Of a stretch of 64,000 nt of DNA, positions 17,616 through 26,170 are shown piece after piece (position 1 is the stretch's first letter; each line of letters starts with the position of its first letter). The position numbers were made by a program, and so were the translations under genes. Source of the stretch: Acidimicrobiaceae bacterium (lineage in GTDB: Bacteria; Actinomycetota; Acidimicrobiia; Acidimicrobiales; Aldehydirespiratoraceae); the NCBI GenBank assembly GCA_028819505.1, contig JAPPLH010000053.1, positions 89,234 to 153,233 of the forward strand, given 5' to 3'. Under the pieces are notes generated by a model, which saw only the letters and a program-made list of their open reading frames with translations, made no database searches and had not been told where the DNA came from.

Positions 17616-18780
17616 GCAGATCGCCGCCGAGCGGGAGGCCCGGCTGCTCGACGGGCGAGCCTGGGAGGATTTCTGCGACACGCTCAAGGCCGCCGGTCGC
17701 ATCGTGCTTCGCGAGACCCCCGACGGCGACGGCCAGGACCGCGTGGAGGGCTTCCGCTACCTCACCCGCATGATCATGATGGCCTCGGCCCGGGCCATCG
17801 AGCGCCGCGCCCCCGGTACCCGCCCCCGGCCGATCCGGCTCATCCCGCCCCCGCTGAGGGGCGGGCAGGGCGTGCAGTCGCCCAACCAGGACCACATCGT
17901 CCAGCCGGTGGACGCCCGCTACCGCTACCGGGTCACGGGCACGCTTGGCAGCGCGTACACCCACCTGTCGGCGTGGAGCCCGCCCATCCCCGCCGATGTC
18001 GGCGCGTTCGATGCCGGCCCGGGCGCCGAGGACCTGCTACCAGGATTCAATCCGAACATGGCGCTGACCCCCCACAGCTTCGTGCTGGCCGATCTGGCCG
18101 CCGCCGACGGCGCCGTGGACTTCGTGATGTCGGTCGACGACCCCGGCCCGGACGAGGTGTGGTTCCCGATGACGCCGCAAACCCGCGAGCTGATGGGCCG
18201 GGTCGTCTACGCGGACCGCGGTTCTCAGTCACCGCCCCGGCTGGAGATCGGCTGCCTCGACGAGCATCCCCGCCCGGCCACGCCCGAGCCCGACGACATG
18301 GCGGTCCGGCTGGCCGTGGCCGCGCAGCTGGTGCTGGGACTGCTCAGCGACTACGGCGGGTGGACCCGCGACCTGCTGAACCGCGAGAACCGGCTGGAGT
18401 ACACCAAGGAGTGGTACGAGCGCATCGGAGGGTCGCCCGACGACCGCCACTTCGAGTTCGGCTACTGGCGGCTGGCGCCGGGCACCGCTCTGGTGGTGGA
18501 GTTCGTCGAGCCTCACTGCCAGCAGTGGAACTTCCAGCTGTGCAACCACTGGATGGAGAACCTCGCCGACTATTTCCGGGGCCGGGGCTACGTGGACAGC
18601 GAGAACGCGACCCGCACGTCCGACGGCAGGGTGCGGATCGTGGTGGCCGGCGCCGACCCGGGTGTCGCCAACTGGATAGACCCCGGCGACCGGGACCACG
18701 GCGTGATGGGCCTGCGCTTCGTCCAGCCCGACGCGCCGCCCGAGATCTCGTGCCGTCTGGTGCCCCTGGAGGAGCTGTGA
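17599..18780 (+). CDS. DUF1214-domain-like protein of unknown function
   Basis: 393 residues. The C-terminal third matches the DUF1214/DUF1254-type pattern found in many actinobacterial proteins: [27 protein letters not shown] and [14 protein letters not shown] followed by GVMGLRF. The biochemical role of this family is unsettled. No signal peptide or membrane helix is visible. The ATG at 17599 has GGAGGACT just upstream, and the gene overlaps the S9 peptidase stop by 17 bp, so the two are co-expressed. No catalytic motif can be named. Confidence 0.72.
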   Translation: MNPDPEQIAAEREARLLDGRAWEDFCDTLKAAGRIVLRETPDGDGQDRVEGFRYLTRMIMMASARAIERRAPGTRPRPIRLIPPPLRGGQGVQSPNQDHIVQPVDARYRYRVTGTLGSAYTHLSAWSPPIPADVGAFDAGPGAEDLLPGFNPNMALTPHSFVLADLAAADGAVDFVMSVDDPGPDEVWFPMTPQTRELMGRVVYADRGSQSPPRLEIGCLDEHPRPATPEPDDMAVRLAVAAQLVLGLLSDYGGWTRDLLNRENRLEYTKEWYERIGGSPDDRHFEFGYWRLAPGTALVVEFVEPHCQQWNFQLCNHWMENLADYFRGRGYVDSENATRTSDGRVRIVVAGADPGVANWIDPGDRDHGVMGLRFVQPDAPPEISCRLVPLEEL

Positions 18781-19105
18781 GGGTCCTGAGGCCGAGCGGC
18801 AGAGCCAACCGCGGAGGATCGCTGCCAACGCCCAGCGAGGCCGTGTCCCGAACGGCCCGCGAGCCGCCGCGGGCAATGGCCGCGAGACACTGATCGCAGC
18901 GGCCCGCGACGCGTTCGGGTTGTGGCCGGGCTCAGAGTGCGCGAACATGGAACCGGCGTTCCTTCCTTGACCGAAGCCGCGTGGGCGTTCGGTCACCTAG
19001 CGGGGCGGTGGTGCGCACTACCGGGGGGAGGAGGTGCGCACCACCGCCACCGCACGAGCCGCGGCGGCGCTAGTGCCCGCAAGGACGCACCGCGATTGGT
19101 GCCGA
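18781..19105. other. Intergenic stretch between convergent genes
   Basis: 325 bp between two stop codons facing each other. Apart from the strong inverted repeat at 19004-19048 (separate entry), no gene or repeat is seen. Short ORFs here have no start signal or recognisable product. Confidence 0.6.
19004..19048. terminator. Perfect 15-bp inverted repeat, probable bidirectional terminator
   Basis: GGCGGTGGTGCGCAC (19004-19018) pairs perfectly with 19034-19048 around a 15-nt purine-rich loop. It lies between the converging ends of the DUF1214-like gene and the small membrane-protein gene. No T-tract follows on either side, which is common for GC-rich actinobacterial hairpin terminators. Confidence 0.6.
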
Positions 19106-19525
19106 TCAGTTGGCGCGGTGCTGGTAGGCGGCGATCAGCATCAGCATGCTGGCGAGCACCAAGTGGAACACCGTCGGGATCCAGGTGCTGAACCACCCGA
19201 AGTCCGACAGCACGCTCAATCCGAGCACCAGCCGCACGGCCATCACGACGAAGTAGAGGGCGGAGAACAACGTCACCGGGAGGATCAGTCGGGGGCTGAT
19301 GAGTCCTTTGCCGCGGTGCATGCGGACCAGGACCACGGCGATGATTGCCAGGATGAGAACCTGCGCCCCCAGCAGCACCGTGTACGGCAGTCCGCTGCCC
19401 TGGAAGTCGTCGAAGGGCGGGAGGAACGACACCGGTCCCCAGCGCTGAACGGCCTGGGCCAGGACTCGGGCCCCGAACGCGAGACTCAACACACCGAAAG
19501 CCACGGAATAGCGGCGGCGCGTCAT
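19106..19525 (-). CDS. Small four-helix membrane protein, unknown function
   Basis: 139 residues with four predicted membrane helices, at about residues 8-25, 47-67, 78-100 and 112-134, and a basic N-terminus (MTRRRY). The family was not recognised. Its ATG overlaps the stop of the enolase-superfamily gene (ATGA), so it is the last gene of a coupled four-gene operon with a fatty-acid hydroxylase and a GH3 ligase. A membrane role in moving or sensing the lipid product of that operon is only a guess. Confidence 0.7.
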   Translation of the reverse strand: MTRRRYSVAFGVLSLAFGARVLAQAVQRWGPVSFLPPFDDFQGSGLPYTVLLGAQVLILAIIAVVLVRMHRGKGLISPRLILPVTLFSALYFVVMAVRLVLGLSVLSDFGWFSTWIPTVFHLVLASMLMLIAAYQHRAN

Positions 19526-20676
19526 GGTTGTGCGCCCCGGAGTTCAAGGCCTTTCGTAGCCTGCTCGTCGACGGTCAGCCCGAAACCACCGCGGCCTGCG
19601 TCGACAGCTTCGGCGGCGGCGAGCGCTCCGCCCCGATCGAACATGATGCTGGGCGCAGTCAGGTCGCCCTGCAGCAGGTGGGTGCCGAAGGCGCCCTCGG
19701 CCGCCACCAGGTCCGGCTCGACCGACTGCATCACGGTCAGGGCAGCTCTGGTGAGGATGCTGGTCTCTCCGACCTGGCAGCCGACGATCACGCCGATGCC
19801 GAGGTCGGTCGCCCTCACGGCCACGTCGAGCGAGCGGATGACACCCCCCATCTTCGACACCCGGACGTTGGCGATCCACCTGTCCGGCTCCCCGGCGACC
19901 GGGTCGAGTTGGTCGACGCGCAGCATGCTCTCGTCGAGCACTATCCGCGTCCCGCACTCCGCGGCCACTTCGCGGAACCCGTCGATGTCGTCGGCCTGAA
20001 GGGGCTCCTCCACGGCGAAGACGGGACGGCCCAAGCCCTCTATGTGCTCGATGCAGGTGTCGGCCGACCGCCAGAGGTTGTTGGCGTCGATCCGGACCCG
20101 CAGAGTTCCGTCGGATCGACCCGGCTGCGGGGAGTCGAGGGCCGCCATCTTGCGTCGATCGCGGCGCAGCCTGCCTGACACCTTCACCTTGAAGTCGCGG
20201 AATCCCTCGGCCAGGTATCGGCGGGACTGGCGCAGGTACACGGGCCAGGGCGAGTCGCCGAGCACTGCCGAGTAGTGGAATTCGGCGGTCGGCCGGTCGA
20301 CGCCCAGCAGGTCCTCGACCGGCAGACCCTCGTGCTTGCCCAGCAGGTCAAGCACGGCGATCTCGGCCGCGCAGAACGCGGCCGGGTTGCGGTCGACAGC
20401 ATCCTGATGGGCCGCGATCCAGGCGCGCAGGCTCTCCACGTCGGCGATCTCGGCCGCCATTGCGTCGCGGTGCTCGAGGACGAAGGCAGCCGCGCCGTCG
20501 ACGGTCTCGGCGGTGACGTACGGGCGCGGGCAGCTCTCGCCCCATCCGGTGGCTCCATCGGGCCCGCGTGCGGCCACGATCAGGTTGCGGGCCCTGCGAC
20601 GGCTCGCCGATGCGTGGCGGAACACCGTCTTGAACGGCACGCTGAACGTGAAGACGTCGAAGCGCTCGATCCGCAT
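19522..20676 (-). CDS. Enolase-superfamily enzyme, dipeptide-epimerase/muconate-cycloisomerase group
   Basis: 384 residues from ATG at 20676; a TTG four codons upstream overlaps the GH3 stop and could be the true start. The catalytic set of the MLE subgroup is visible: KVKVSG (Lys-x-Lys base), metal ligands in VRIDANNLW (Asp), FAVEEPLQ (Glu) and IVLDESML (Asp), and the second lysine in RVSKMGG. Such enzymes abstract a proton next to a carboxylate or amide carbonyl; dipeptide epimerases act on the alpha carbon of peptide-like amides. With a GH3 ligase that makes acyl-amino-acid amides just upstream, an epimerase acting on an amide is attractive. Specificity remains unknown. Confidence 0.85.
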   Translation of the reverse strand: MRIERFDVFTFSVPFKTVFRHASASRRRARNLIVAARGPDGATGWGESCPRPYVTAETVDGAAAFVLEHRDAMAAEIADVESLRAWIAAHQDAVDRNPAAFCAAEIAVLDLLGKHEGLPVEDLLGVDRPTAEFHYSAVLGDSPWPVYLRQSRRYLAEGFRDFKVKVSGRLRRDRRKMAALDSPQPGRSDGTLRVRIDANNLWRSADTCIEHIEGLGRPVFAVEEPLQADDIDGFREVAAECGTRIVLDESMLRVDQLDPVAGEPDRWIANVRVSKMGGVIRSLDVAVRATDLGIGVIVGCQVGETSILTRAALTVMQSVEPDLVAAEGAFGTHLLQGDLTAPSIMFDRGGALAAAEAVDAGRGGFGLTVDEQATKGLELRGAQP

Positions 20677-20684
20677 GCGAGCCG

Positions 20685-22391
20685 TCAACCGGCCTCGGCG
20701 AACGCGTCGAAGTCGAAGGCGCAGTCGTGGCCGTACTGCACATGCAAGTACTTGAACTGGGCATCCCTCTGGCCGGCGGCCACCAGCGCCCGCCGGTACT
20801 CGGCGCCCGTGCCGGACTGCAGCCGGTGCAGGGTCATCTCGGTGAGCCGGCCGCTAGCGCGCTTGCTGTCGTACTCGATGTTCAGCCTGCGCAGCCGGGA
20901 GTCGACTCCGGTCGCGATCGACTGGTCTGCGTTCGCCCCGTGGCCCGCGGAGGGCGACCAACCGGCTGTGGCGCTTGCCGGCAGTCCACTGGGCTCCACG
21001 TAGAGCCTGTAGCAGGCCGCGTCCACGTCGGCGAGCATGATGAAGAAGTCGGCGATCAAACCGTGCTCGCCGAGAGCTGCCGGAACCGCGTCCAGCACCT
21101 GAGCCTCGTGGAGTTTCTCGCCGGTGATGCTGGTGATCCCGCTGCCCTTCTGCACGAAGACCAGCGCCGGGGTAGAGCCAACCCACCCGGTGACCCTGAC
21201 GATGTCGCTCATGTCGTAGCGGTAGAGGCCGTCGGGCGTGGTCACCACCACGTAGTAGTCGCATCCTGTGTCCAGTTCGCTCATCGAGAGCATCTCCGGC
21301 GAGCCGGACTCCCACGCGTCCCGCTCGGCGAACTCGAAGAACGTGTCATAGAGCGCCGGCAGGCAGGTGTTCGACGCAGGATCGATGTTTATGGTGCCCT
21401 GCATCTCGCTGGCCACGTAGCCGGCCTCCATCACGATGCACGACTCCGGAAGCGAGGGCTGGACGCTGGCGATGGCCACGCCGCAGCTACCTCCGGTCCA
21501 CGTCACCACGCCTGCGAGCCGGGACCAGATGTCGCGGTAGGTCAGCCGGCCGCTGGCGTCCAGTCGCCTCTGAAGCTCGGCCGCCCTGCCGGGCTGGGGC
21601 CTGAGGCCGGGATCCTCGGAGGGGTCCAGCAGGGCGGCTAGTCGATCGGGCAGCCGGCCATCGGCCACCGCGGGCAGGATCGTGTCAACGTGTTCATGCA
21701 TCACGGTCAGCAGCCGCATCATCGTGGACGGGTTGGCGGTCCCGAAGGAGGTCACCCTGGCGTCGGCCAGTCCCAGGATGGCCATGATGATGTAGCGGGA
21801 CTCGTAGTCCTCGACCGTGTTGATCCACGCGGGCAGTGTGTAGCGCCGCTTCAGGAGGCGGGGCTGGTTCTCCCGCAGCTTGCCGGTGGCCGATCCGTAC
21901 GGCGTGCCCCCGGCCATGTGGCCCTCGACCCCGGCACCGCCCACCATGAACACCCGGCCCGAGAGGATCGGAGCGCTCTTGGACCAAACGTGCGTGGCCA
22001 GGCGCTGGTGGGTCTTCATGCGCTTGAGGCCGGACGGGGTCAGCGGGATGTTCTTGGGATCACCGCCGGTGCCGCTGGTGCGGTTGTAGTACACGGGCTG
22101 CTCGGCGGTGAGACGCTTCTCGCCGGTGAGTTCCTGGCGCTCCACATGATGGCGGAGATCCTCGTAGATCTGCACCGGCACGGCCCGGCGGTAGTCGGCG
22201 ACGCTGCGGATCGTCTCGAAGGAGTGGTCGACACCGAAGGAGGTGCGAGCATTGGCAGTCAGGACTCGGCTCAGCAGCGCCCATTGGGTCTTCTCCGGTC
22301 GGCGTGCAGAGTCCAGGAACCGCCGCAGCCCGGGCTCCTGGCCCATCGTCAGCGCCGCTCTGAGGGCGAGATAGCCGGCATCCGCCGGCAT
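20685..22391 (-). CDS. GH3 auxin-responsive-promoter family protein (acyl-adenylate amide ligase)
   Basis: 568 residues, typical GH3 length. The ATP-binding motif YYNRTSGTGG begins near residue 105. Later blocks are VTWTGGSCGVA, MEAGYVASEMQG and the LYRYDMSDIVRV motif that contacts AMP. Plant GH3 enzymes adenylate a carboxylic acid and couple it to an amino acid; bacterial members are little studied. The start overlaps the hydroxylase stop by one base (TGATG), and the stop is next to the epimerase start. This places it inside a coupled operon and suggests it conjugates an acid, possibly a hydroxylated fatty acid, with an amine. Confidence 0.85.
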   Translation of the reverse strand: MPADAGYLALRAALTMGQEPGLRRFLDSARRPEKTQWALLSRVLTANARTSFGVDHSFETIRSVADYRRAVPVQIYEDLRHHVERQELTGEKRLTAEQPVYYNRTSGTGGDPKNIPLTPSGLKRMKTHQRLATHVWSKSAPILSGRVFMVGGAGVEGHMAGGTPYGSATGKLRENQPRLLKRRYTLPAWINTVEDYESRYIIMAILGLADARVTSFGTANPSTMMRLLTVMHEHVDTILPAVADGRLPDRLAALLDPSEDPGLRPQPGRAAELQRRLDASGRLTYRDIWSRLAGVVTWTGGSCGVAIASVQPSLPESCIVMEAGYVASEMQGTINIDPASNTCLPALYDTFFEFAERDAWESGSPEMLSMSELDTGCDYYVVVTTPDGLYRYDMSDIVRVTGWVGSTPALVFVQKGSGITSITGEKLHEAQVLDAVPAALGEHGLIADFFIMLADVDAACYRLYVEPSGLPASATAGWSPSAGHGANADQSIATGVDSRLRRLNIEYDSKRASGRLTEMTLHRLQSGTGAEYRRALVAAGQRDAQFKYLHVQYGHDCAFDFDAFAEAG

Positions 22392-23284
22392 CAGCGCGGG
22401 ACCTTGTCCAGCTTGGGAACGAACGGTGTTCGCATCTGCTTCCAGAACCCGGCCGGATAGCTGCGGTTGATGAGTCCCAGGTCGCCGACCTCCCGTCTAG
22501 GGGGAAGGAACCGCGTCCCGAACAGCACGTCCCACACGATCAGGTTGTTCCCGTAGTTGCTGTTCGACTCAGCGATCACTTCCGAGTGGTGCCAGCGGTG
22601 CAACTCCGGGCCGCTGATGAGGTAGTTGAGCGGCCCCAGCCGCACATCGCAGTTCGAGTGCTGGAAGAACCCGTTGACCGCGTAGAACACGAGATAGGCG
22701 CCGAGCACCTCTCTCCCCACGCCCATCACCGCGAAGGGCAGGGTGTCGAGCGCGAGCTGCACCGCCTTCTCGAAGGGATGGAAGCGGCCGACGTTGAGCC
22801 AGTACAGCCGGTGGGGCGAGTGGTGGACGGCGTGGTAGCTCCACATGAACTGGTAGCGGTGGAAGGCTCGGTGCAGCCAGTACCGGCCGAAGTCGGCCGC
22901 CAGGAGCATCATCATGACCTGCGCCGCGACCGGGAGGCCGTGCGGCCACAGCGTGTCGACGGTCAGCCCGCTGGACTGGAGCAGGTCGGCGAGCCAGATG
23001 GTGACCGTGATCGACACCAGGTACGGCAACGCCATCTGCACCACCACCATGAACAGCAGGTCGGTGCCGACCTCGTTCCGACGGGGCTTCCACCACTGCC
23101 GGTAGGGAAGCGCCAACTCGTGCCAGGTCACGAGGGCCGCTGCGACCACGGCCGCCACGTACGCCGCGGGTGTGACGTGAAGGCCTGCCGCCGAGAGCAG
23201 TCCGAACACCCCGAGGGTGATGAGCACGACTGCCGGATAGGAGGTTCTGACGACGAGGTCCGCTGCTCTCGTCCGTTCGGGCAT
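22391..23284 (-). CDS. Sterol desaturase/fatty acid hydroxylase family membrane di-iron protein
   Basis: 297 residues with several membrane helices in the first half. The three histidine boxes of the family are intact: HRAFH (HX3H), HAVHH (HX2HH) and HRWHH (HX2HH), plus further single histidines. These ligate a di-iron centre that hydroxylates or desaturates lipids at the membrane. It is the first gene of the minus-strand operon with GH3, enolase-superfamily and small membrane proteins. A short perfect palindrome GTCTG-ATGC-CAGAC lies just before the start codon. The lipid substrate is unknown. Confidence 0.88.
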   Translation of the reverse strand: MPERTRAADLVVRTSYPAVVLITLGVFGLLSAAGLHVTPAAYVAAVVAAALVTWHELALPYRQWWKPRRNEVGTDLLFMVVVQMALPYLVSITVTIWLADLLQSSGLTVDTLWPHGLPVAAQVMMMLLAADFGRYWLHRAFHRYQFMWSYHAVHHSPHRLYWLNVGRFHPFEKAVQLALDTLPFAVMGVGREVLGAYLVFYAVNGFFQHSNCDVRLGPLNYLISGPELHRWHHSEVIAESNSNYGNNLIVWDVLFGTRFLPPRREVGDLGLINRSYPAGFWKQMRTPFVPKLDKVPR

Positions 23285-23454
23285 CGCTGCAAGTCTGGCA
23301 TCAGACGGCGGCCGTCCTCAAGGGCGCCGACGGGCCGGCATGGCGCGCTCAGGCGTCGGCGGCCGACGACCGGGGCGCATGTTCCGGGCGGTCATCCGCA
23401 TCCCCGTTCCTCTCGACGGCGCCCCCTGAGCCTGGCCGGACCTGTTCCGTGGGC

Positions 23455-23859
23455 TCAGGCGTTGGCGGGGGGAACGATGATCTCGCACCGGGGCCCGGTG
23501 GCTCGGCTCAGGCGGCGATCAAGGGTGAGCATCGGCCAGTCCAGCACCTCGGCCACCGCCACATACCAGGCGTCGTAGGCGGTGAGGTTCGCCCGGAGCT
23601 CCCACACGCGCCCAGCGAATGGCCTGAACGGGTAGAACTCGATGTCGAGATCGAGCAGGTTGCCATGAGCGGAGGTGGACTCGAGGCGAGTGATCCCTCC
23701 AGACAACTCCATCCGGCGAAATAGATTGGTGGCTTCGGCCAGTGCCAATTCGGGTGCGGCGATGTCGGACTGAACGAGCGCCGATCTGCACCACTGCGTC
23801 TCGTGGTCGGAACTTGTCAGGGCGCCGACGAGCAGCGACGCGTCAACGACCGCGCTCAT
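23455..23859 (-). CDS. vapC: PIN-domain ribonuclease toxin, VapC type
   Basis: 134 residues. The four acidic residues of the PIN active site are in the expected places: Asp6 (VVDAS), Glu42 (LAEATNLF), Asp95 (TAYDAWYV) and Asp113 (LTLDRRL). VapC toxins cleave tRNA or rRNA when freed from their antitoxin. The ATG at 23859 lies inside the 3' end of vapB (17-bp overlap), the usual antitoxin-first order with coupling. Confidence 0.9.
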   Translation of the reverse strand: MSAVVDASLLVGALTSSDHETQWCRSALVQSDIAAPELALAEATNLFRRMELSGGITRLESTSAHGNLLDLDIEFYPFRPFAGRVWELRANLTAYDAWYVAVAEVLDWPMLTLDRRLSRATGPRCEIIVPPANA

Positions 23860-24091
23860 TGCGGTCCTCCTCCAGCATTCTGACGATGTCCGCGGACGTG
23901 ATCCTGGAGTCCGATGCCTCAACTCGGCGCCGAGCCCTCTCCAGGACGACCTCGCGTGAGGGTCTGCTGGCCATGCGCTCCAGCGCCTCCCGCAGGTACT
24001 CCTGCATGGACTGGCGCTTGAGCGCGGCTCGCGACGCCAGTTCGTCGCGGACTTCCTCGGGCACGTTCCTGATGGTGATCTGCACTCCCAT
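23843..24091 (-). CDS. vapB: VapB-type antitoxin (FitA-like ribbon-helix-helix)
   Basis: 82 residues. The N-terminus MGVQITIRNVPEEVRDEL is the ribbon-helix-helix DNA-binding fold of FitA-type antitoxins, which expect the phrase ITIRNVPEEV. The C-terminal arginine-rich part (ERARRRVEASDSRITSADIVRML) would wrap the toxin. It overlaps vapC by 17 bp. Autorepression is likely through the repeats at its promoter. Confidence 0.88.
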   Translation of the reverse strand: MGVQITIRNVPEEVRDELASRAALKRQSMQEYLREALERMASRPSREVVLERARRRVEASDSRITSADIVRMLEEDRNERGR

Positions 24092-24126
24092 GACAGCATT
24101 ATGACAGCAATGCCCGCATTTTGCAA
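24089..24126 (-). promoter_or_regulatory. vapBC promoter with direct-repeat operator, leaderless
   Basis: On the minus strand: TTGCAA (24126-24121), a 17-bp spacer, CATAAT (24103-24098), then 6 nt to the vapB ATG. The 9-bp sequence TGCTGTCAT occurs twice in tandem with a 2-bp gap, covering the -10 box and the start codon. This is the arrangement expected for autorepression by the VapBC complex. Confidence 0.6.
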
Positions 24127-24145
24127 GCAGCTATTTCGACTACTG

Positions 24146-25189
24146 TCAAGTTACCACCGTCAGCTCAGTCGCCTTGAGTGAGGCCCACACCGTGAGCCCA
24201 GGACGCAGTTCGAGTTCGTCGGCGGAACGGCGGGTGATGTCGGCCCTCACCGCGAGCGGGCCTGCGAGATGCACACGGGCACGCTCTCCGTCGAGGTCGA
24301 CCCGCTCCAGTTCGGCCTGCCAAGCGTTGCGGGCGCTGCCGCCGGGACGGTCGTGGTGCAGGGTCACGGCGTGGGCCGGAAAGGTGACGTATACGGGCCC
24401 GTCGGCCTCGGAGGCCACCGTGAGCACGAGACCGGTTCCGGTGGTGACCGACGTGCCGTGCGCCCGGCCGGGGACCACGTTGGCGCCCAGGAAGCTGGCC
24501 GCCCACTCGCAGCCCGGTGAGGCGGTCACCTCCGCCGCCGAGCCCCGGCTGGCAACGGCAGCGCCGTCGAGCACCACCACCCGCTCCGCCAGCGTGGCCA
24601 CGTCCACCGGGTCGTGGGTGATGAGCAGCGTGTGGCGGGCCGGTGAGCCGTCGATGAGGGCTCGCAGGCTGGCCCGGCCAGAGGAGTCCACCGAGGCCAG
24701 CGGCTCGTCCACGATCAGCACCTCGGGCTCGGGTGCCAGGGCCCGGGCGACGGCCACGCGCTGGCGTTGCCCGCCCGACAGCGCCGCCGGGCGCCGCTGC
24801 CAGGCCGCCGAGTCCACGCCGACCCGTTCCAGCAGGGCCGCAGCCTGCCGCCGGGCGCCGGCCCGGCCCGCTCCGGCCCGGCGCAGACCGAAGGCCACGT
24901 TGTCGATCACCCTGAGGTGGCCGAATAGCCGCAGGTCCTGGAACACCATGGCCACCCGGCGCCGGTGGGCGGGAACGAACACACCGGCCGCCGGGTCGTC
25001 GGCCACGGCCCCGGCGATCTCTAGGCGGCCACTGGCCAGGCGGTCGAGCCCGGCCACGGCCCGTCCCAGCGTCGTCTTGCCCGTGCCGTTGGCCCCGATC
25101 ACCGCGGTGACCCCCTCGCCGATGTCGAGCCCGTCCACCTGCAGCTTCCATCCTGGACGGACCACCCGGCCGTCGAACGAGACCGTCAT
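24146..25189 (-). CDS. modC: Molybdate ABC transporter ATP-binding protein
   Basis: 347 residues. Walker A GANGTGKTT at 32-40, signature LSGGQRQRVAVARAL, Walker B VLIVDEPLASVD and the switch histidine in LITHDP. A C-terminal MOP/TOBE-type domain of about 110 residues follows, which in ModC binds oxyanion for feedback. The ATG at 25189 was chosen because the frame upstream only reads through a repeated non-coding element. It follows modB after a 153-bp gap containing two 57-bp repeats. Confidence 0.9.
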   Translation of the reverse strand: MTVSFDGRVVRPGWKLQVDGLDIGEGVTAVIGANGTGKTTLGRAVAGLDRLASGRLEIAGAVADDPAAGVFVPAHRRRVAMVFQDLRLFGHLRVIDNVAFGLRRAGAGRAGARRQAAALLERVGVDSAAWQRRPAALSGGQRQRVAVARALAPEPEVLIVDEPLASVDSSGRASLRALIDGSPARHTLLITHDPVDVATLAERVVVLDGAAVASRGSAAEVTASPGCEWAASFLGANVVPGRAHGTSVTTGTGLVLTVASEADGPVYVTFPAHAVTLHHDRPGGSARNAWQAELERVDLDGERARVHLAGPLAVRADITRRSADELELRPGLTVWASLKATELTVVT

Positions 25190-25202
25190 CCGCAGATCAC
25201 CG

Positions 25203-25330
25203 CCGGGAATTGGCAGCAGAATGCACGTATAGCGAGCAAAACCCTGCCAATTCGGCTGGAAGCTGGATGGGATCCGGGAATTGGCAGAAGAATGCACGTA
25301 TAGCGGGCAAAACCCTGCCAATTCGGCTGG
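25203..25330 (-). repeat. Tandem pair of 57-bp hairpin-forming repeats between modB and modC
   Basis: Copies at 25203-25259 and 25274-25330 differ at only two positions. Each begins with GAATTGGCAG and ends with CTGCCAATTC, a perfect 10-bp inverted repeat, so each transcript copy can fold into a hairpin with a loop of about 30 nt. They fill most of the intercistronic gap. They are too long and too alike to be chance. They could be dispersed intergenic elements or an RNA element tuning modC expression. Confidence 0.85.
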
Positions 25331-25342
25331 GCGGCGCGACCG

Positions 25343-26170
25343 TCATCGCGGCATCCACCGGTCGCGCAGGGTGACCAGCACGGCCAGAGCCACCGCCATC
25401 AACACCAGGCTGATGGCCACCGCCGCCTCCGGGTCGCGCTCCAGGGCCAGGTAGGTCTCCAGCGGCAGGGTGCGGGTCCGGCCGGGGAAGCTGCCTGCGA
25501 ACGTGAGCGTGGCCCCGAACTCGCCCAGAGCCCTCGCCCACGCCAGGGCGGTTCCGACCGCCAGCGCGGGACGGATCGTGGGCAGCGTGACGTGGGCCAT
25601 GGTGGCCCAGGCGCCCGCGCCGAGGGTGGCGGCGGCCTCGTCGAGCCCGTCGCCGGCTTGGCGCAGGGCGGCCTCGACGGTCACCACGAAGAACGGGAGG
25701 GCCACGAAAGCGGCCGCCACCACCGACCCGGCCGTCGTGAACGGCAGGCTCACCCCGAACCACGAGTCGAGCCGCTGGCCCACCAGGCCCCGGCGGCCCA
25801 GCGCGAACAGCAGGGCGGTGCCCGCCACGACGGGCGGCAGCACCATGGGCAGCATCACCACGGCCCTGACGATCCGGGGGAACCGCAGCCGGCGGCGGGC
25901 CAGCACGAGCGCGAGGGGGAGGCCCAGCACTATGCAGGCTGCGGCAGCGGCCAGGCTGACGATCAACGAGACACGCAGTGCCTCCAGCACCTCGGACTCG
26001 CCCAGGATCGACGGGAGGGCCGACCACGGCGCCCGTTGCAGCAGACCGACGACGGGCAGCAGCAGCAGGCCGAGAGCAACAAGCCCGACCCAGGTCACCG
26101 CCGCGGGAAGCCGGCCGGCGGGCCTCGGCCCGGTGCCCGCCTCGGCTCGGACTCGGGTCGGGGAGCTCAC
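25343..26170 (-). CDS. modB: Molybdate ABC transporter permease
   Basis: 275 residues with six predicted helices. The EAA loop LDEAAATLGAGAWATMAHVTLP is complete and would dock on ModC. The ALGEFGATLTFAGSFPG segment is typical of ModB/CysW proteins. The GTG start overlaps the modA stop (GTGA), so translation is coupled. Confidence 0.92.
   Translation of the reverse strand: MSSPTRVRAEAGTGPRPAGRLPAAVTWVGLVALGLLLLPVVGLLQRAPWSALPSILGESEVLEALRVSLIVSLAAAAACIVLGLPLALVLARRRLRFPRIVRAVVMLPMVLPPVVAGTALLFALGRRGLVGQRLDSWFGVSLPFTTAGSVVAAAFVALPFFVVTVEAALRQAGDGLDEAAATLGAGAWATMAHVTLPTIRPALAVGTALAWARALGEFGATLTFAGSFPGRTRTLPLETYLALERDPEAAVAISLVLMAVALAVLVTLRDRWMPR

Noticed and set aside
25203..25330. Molybdenum-cofactor riboswitch
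   Set aside because: The repeat is a simple hairpin in two copies and does not show the multi-stem layout of that riboswitch; kept only as an unexplained repeat.
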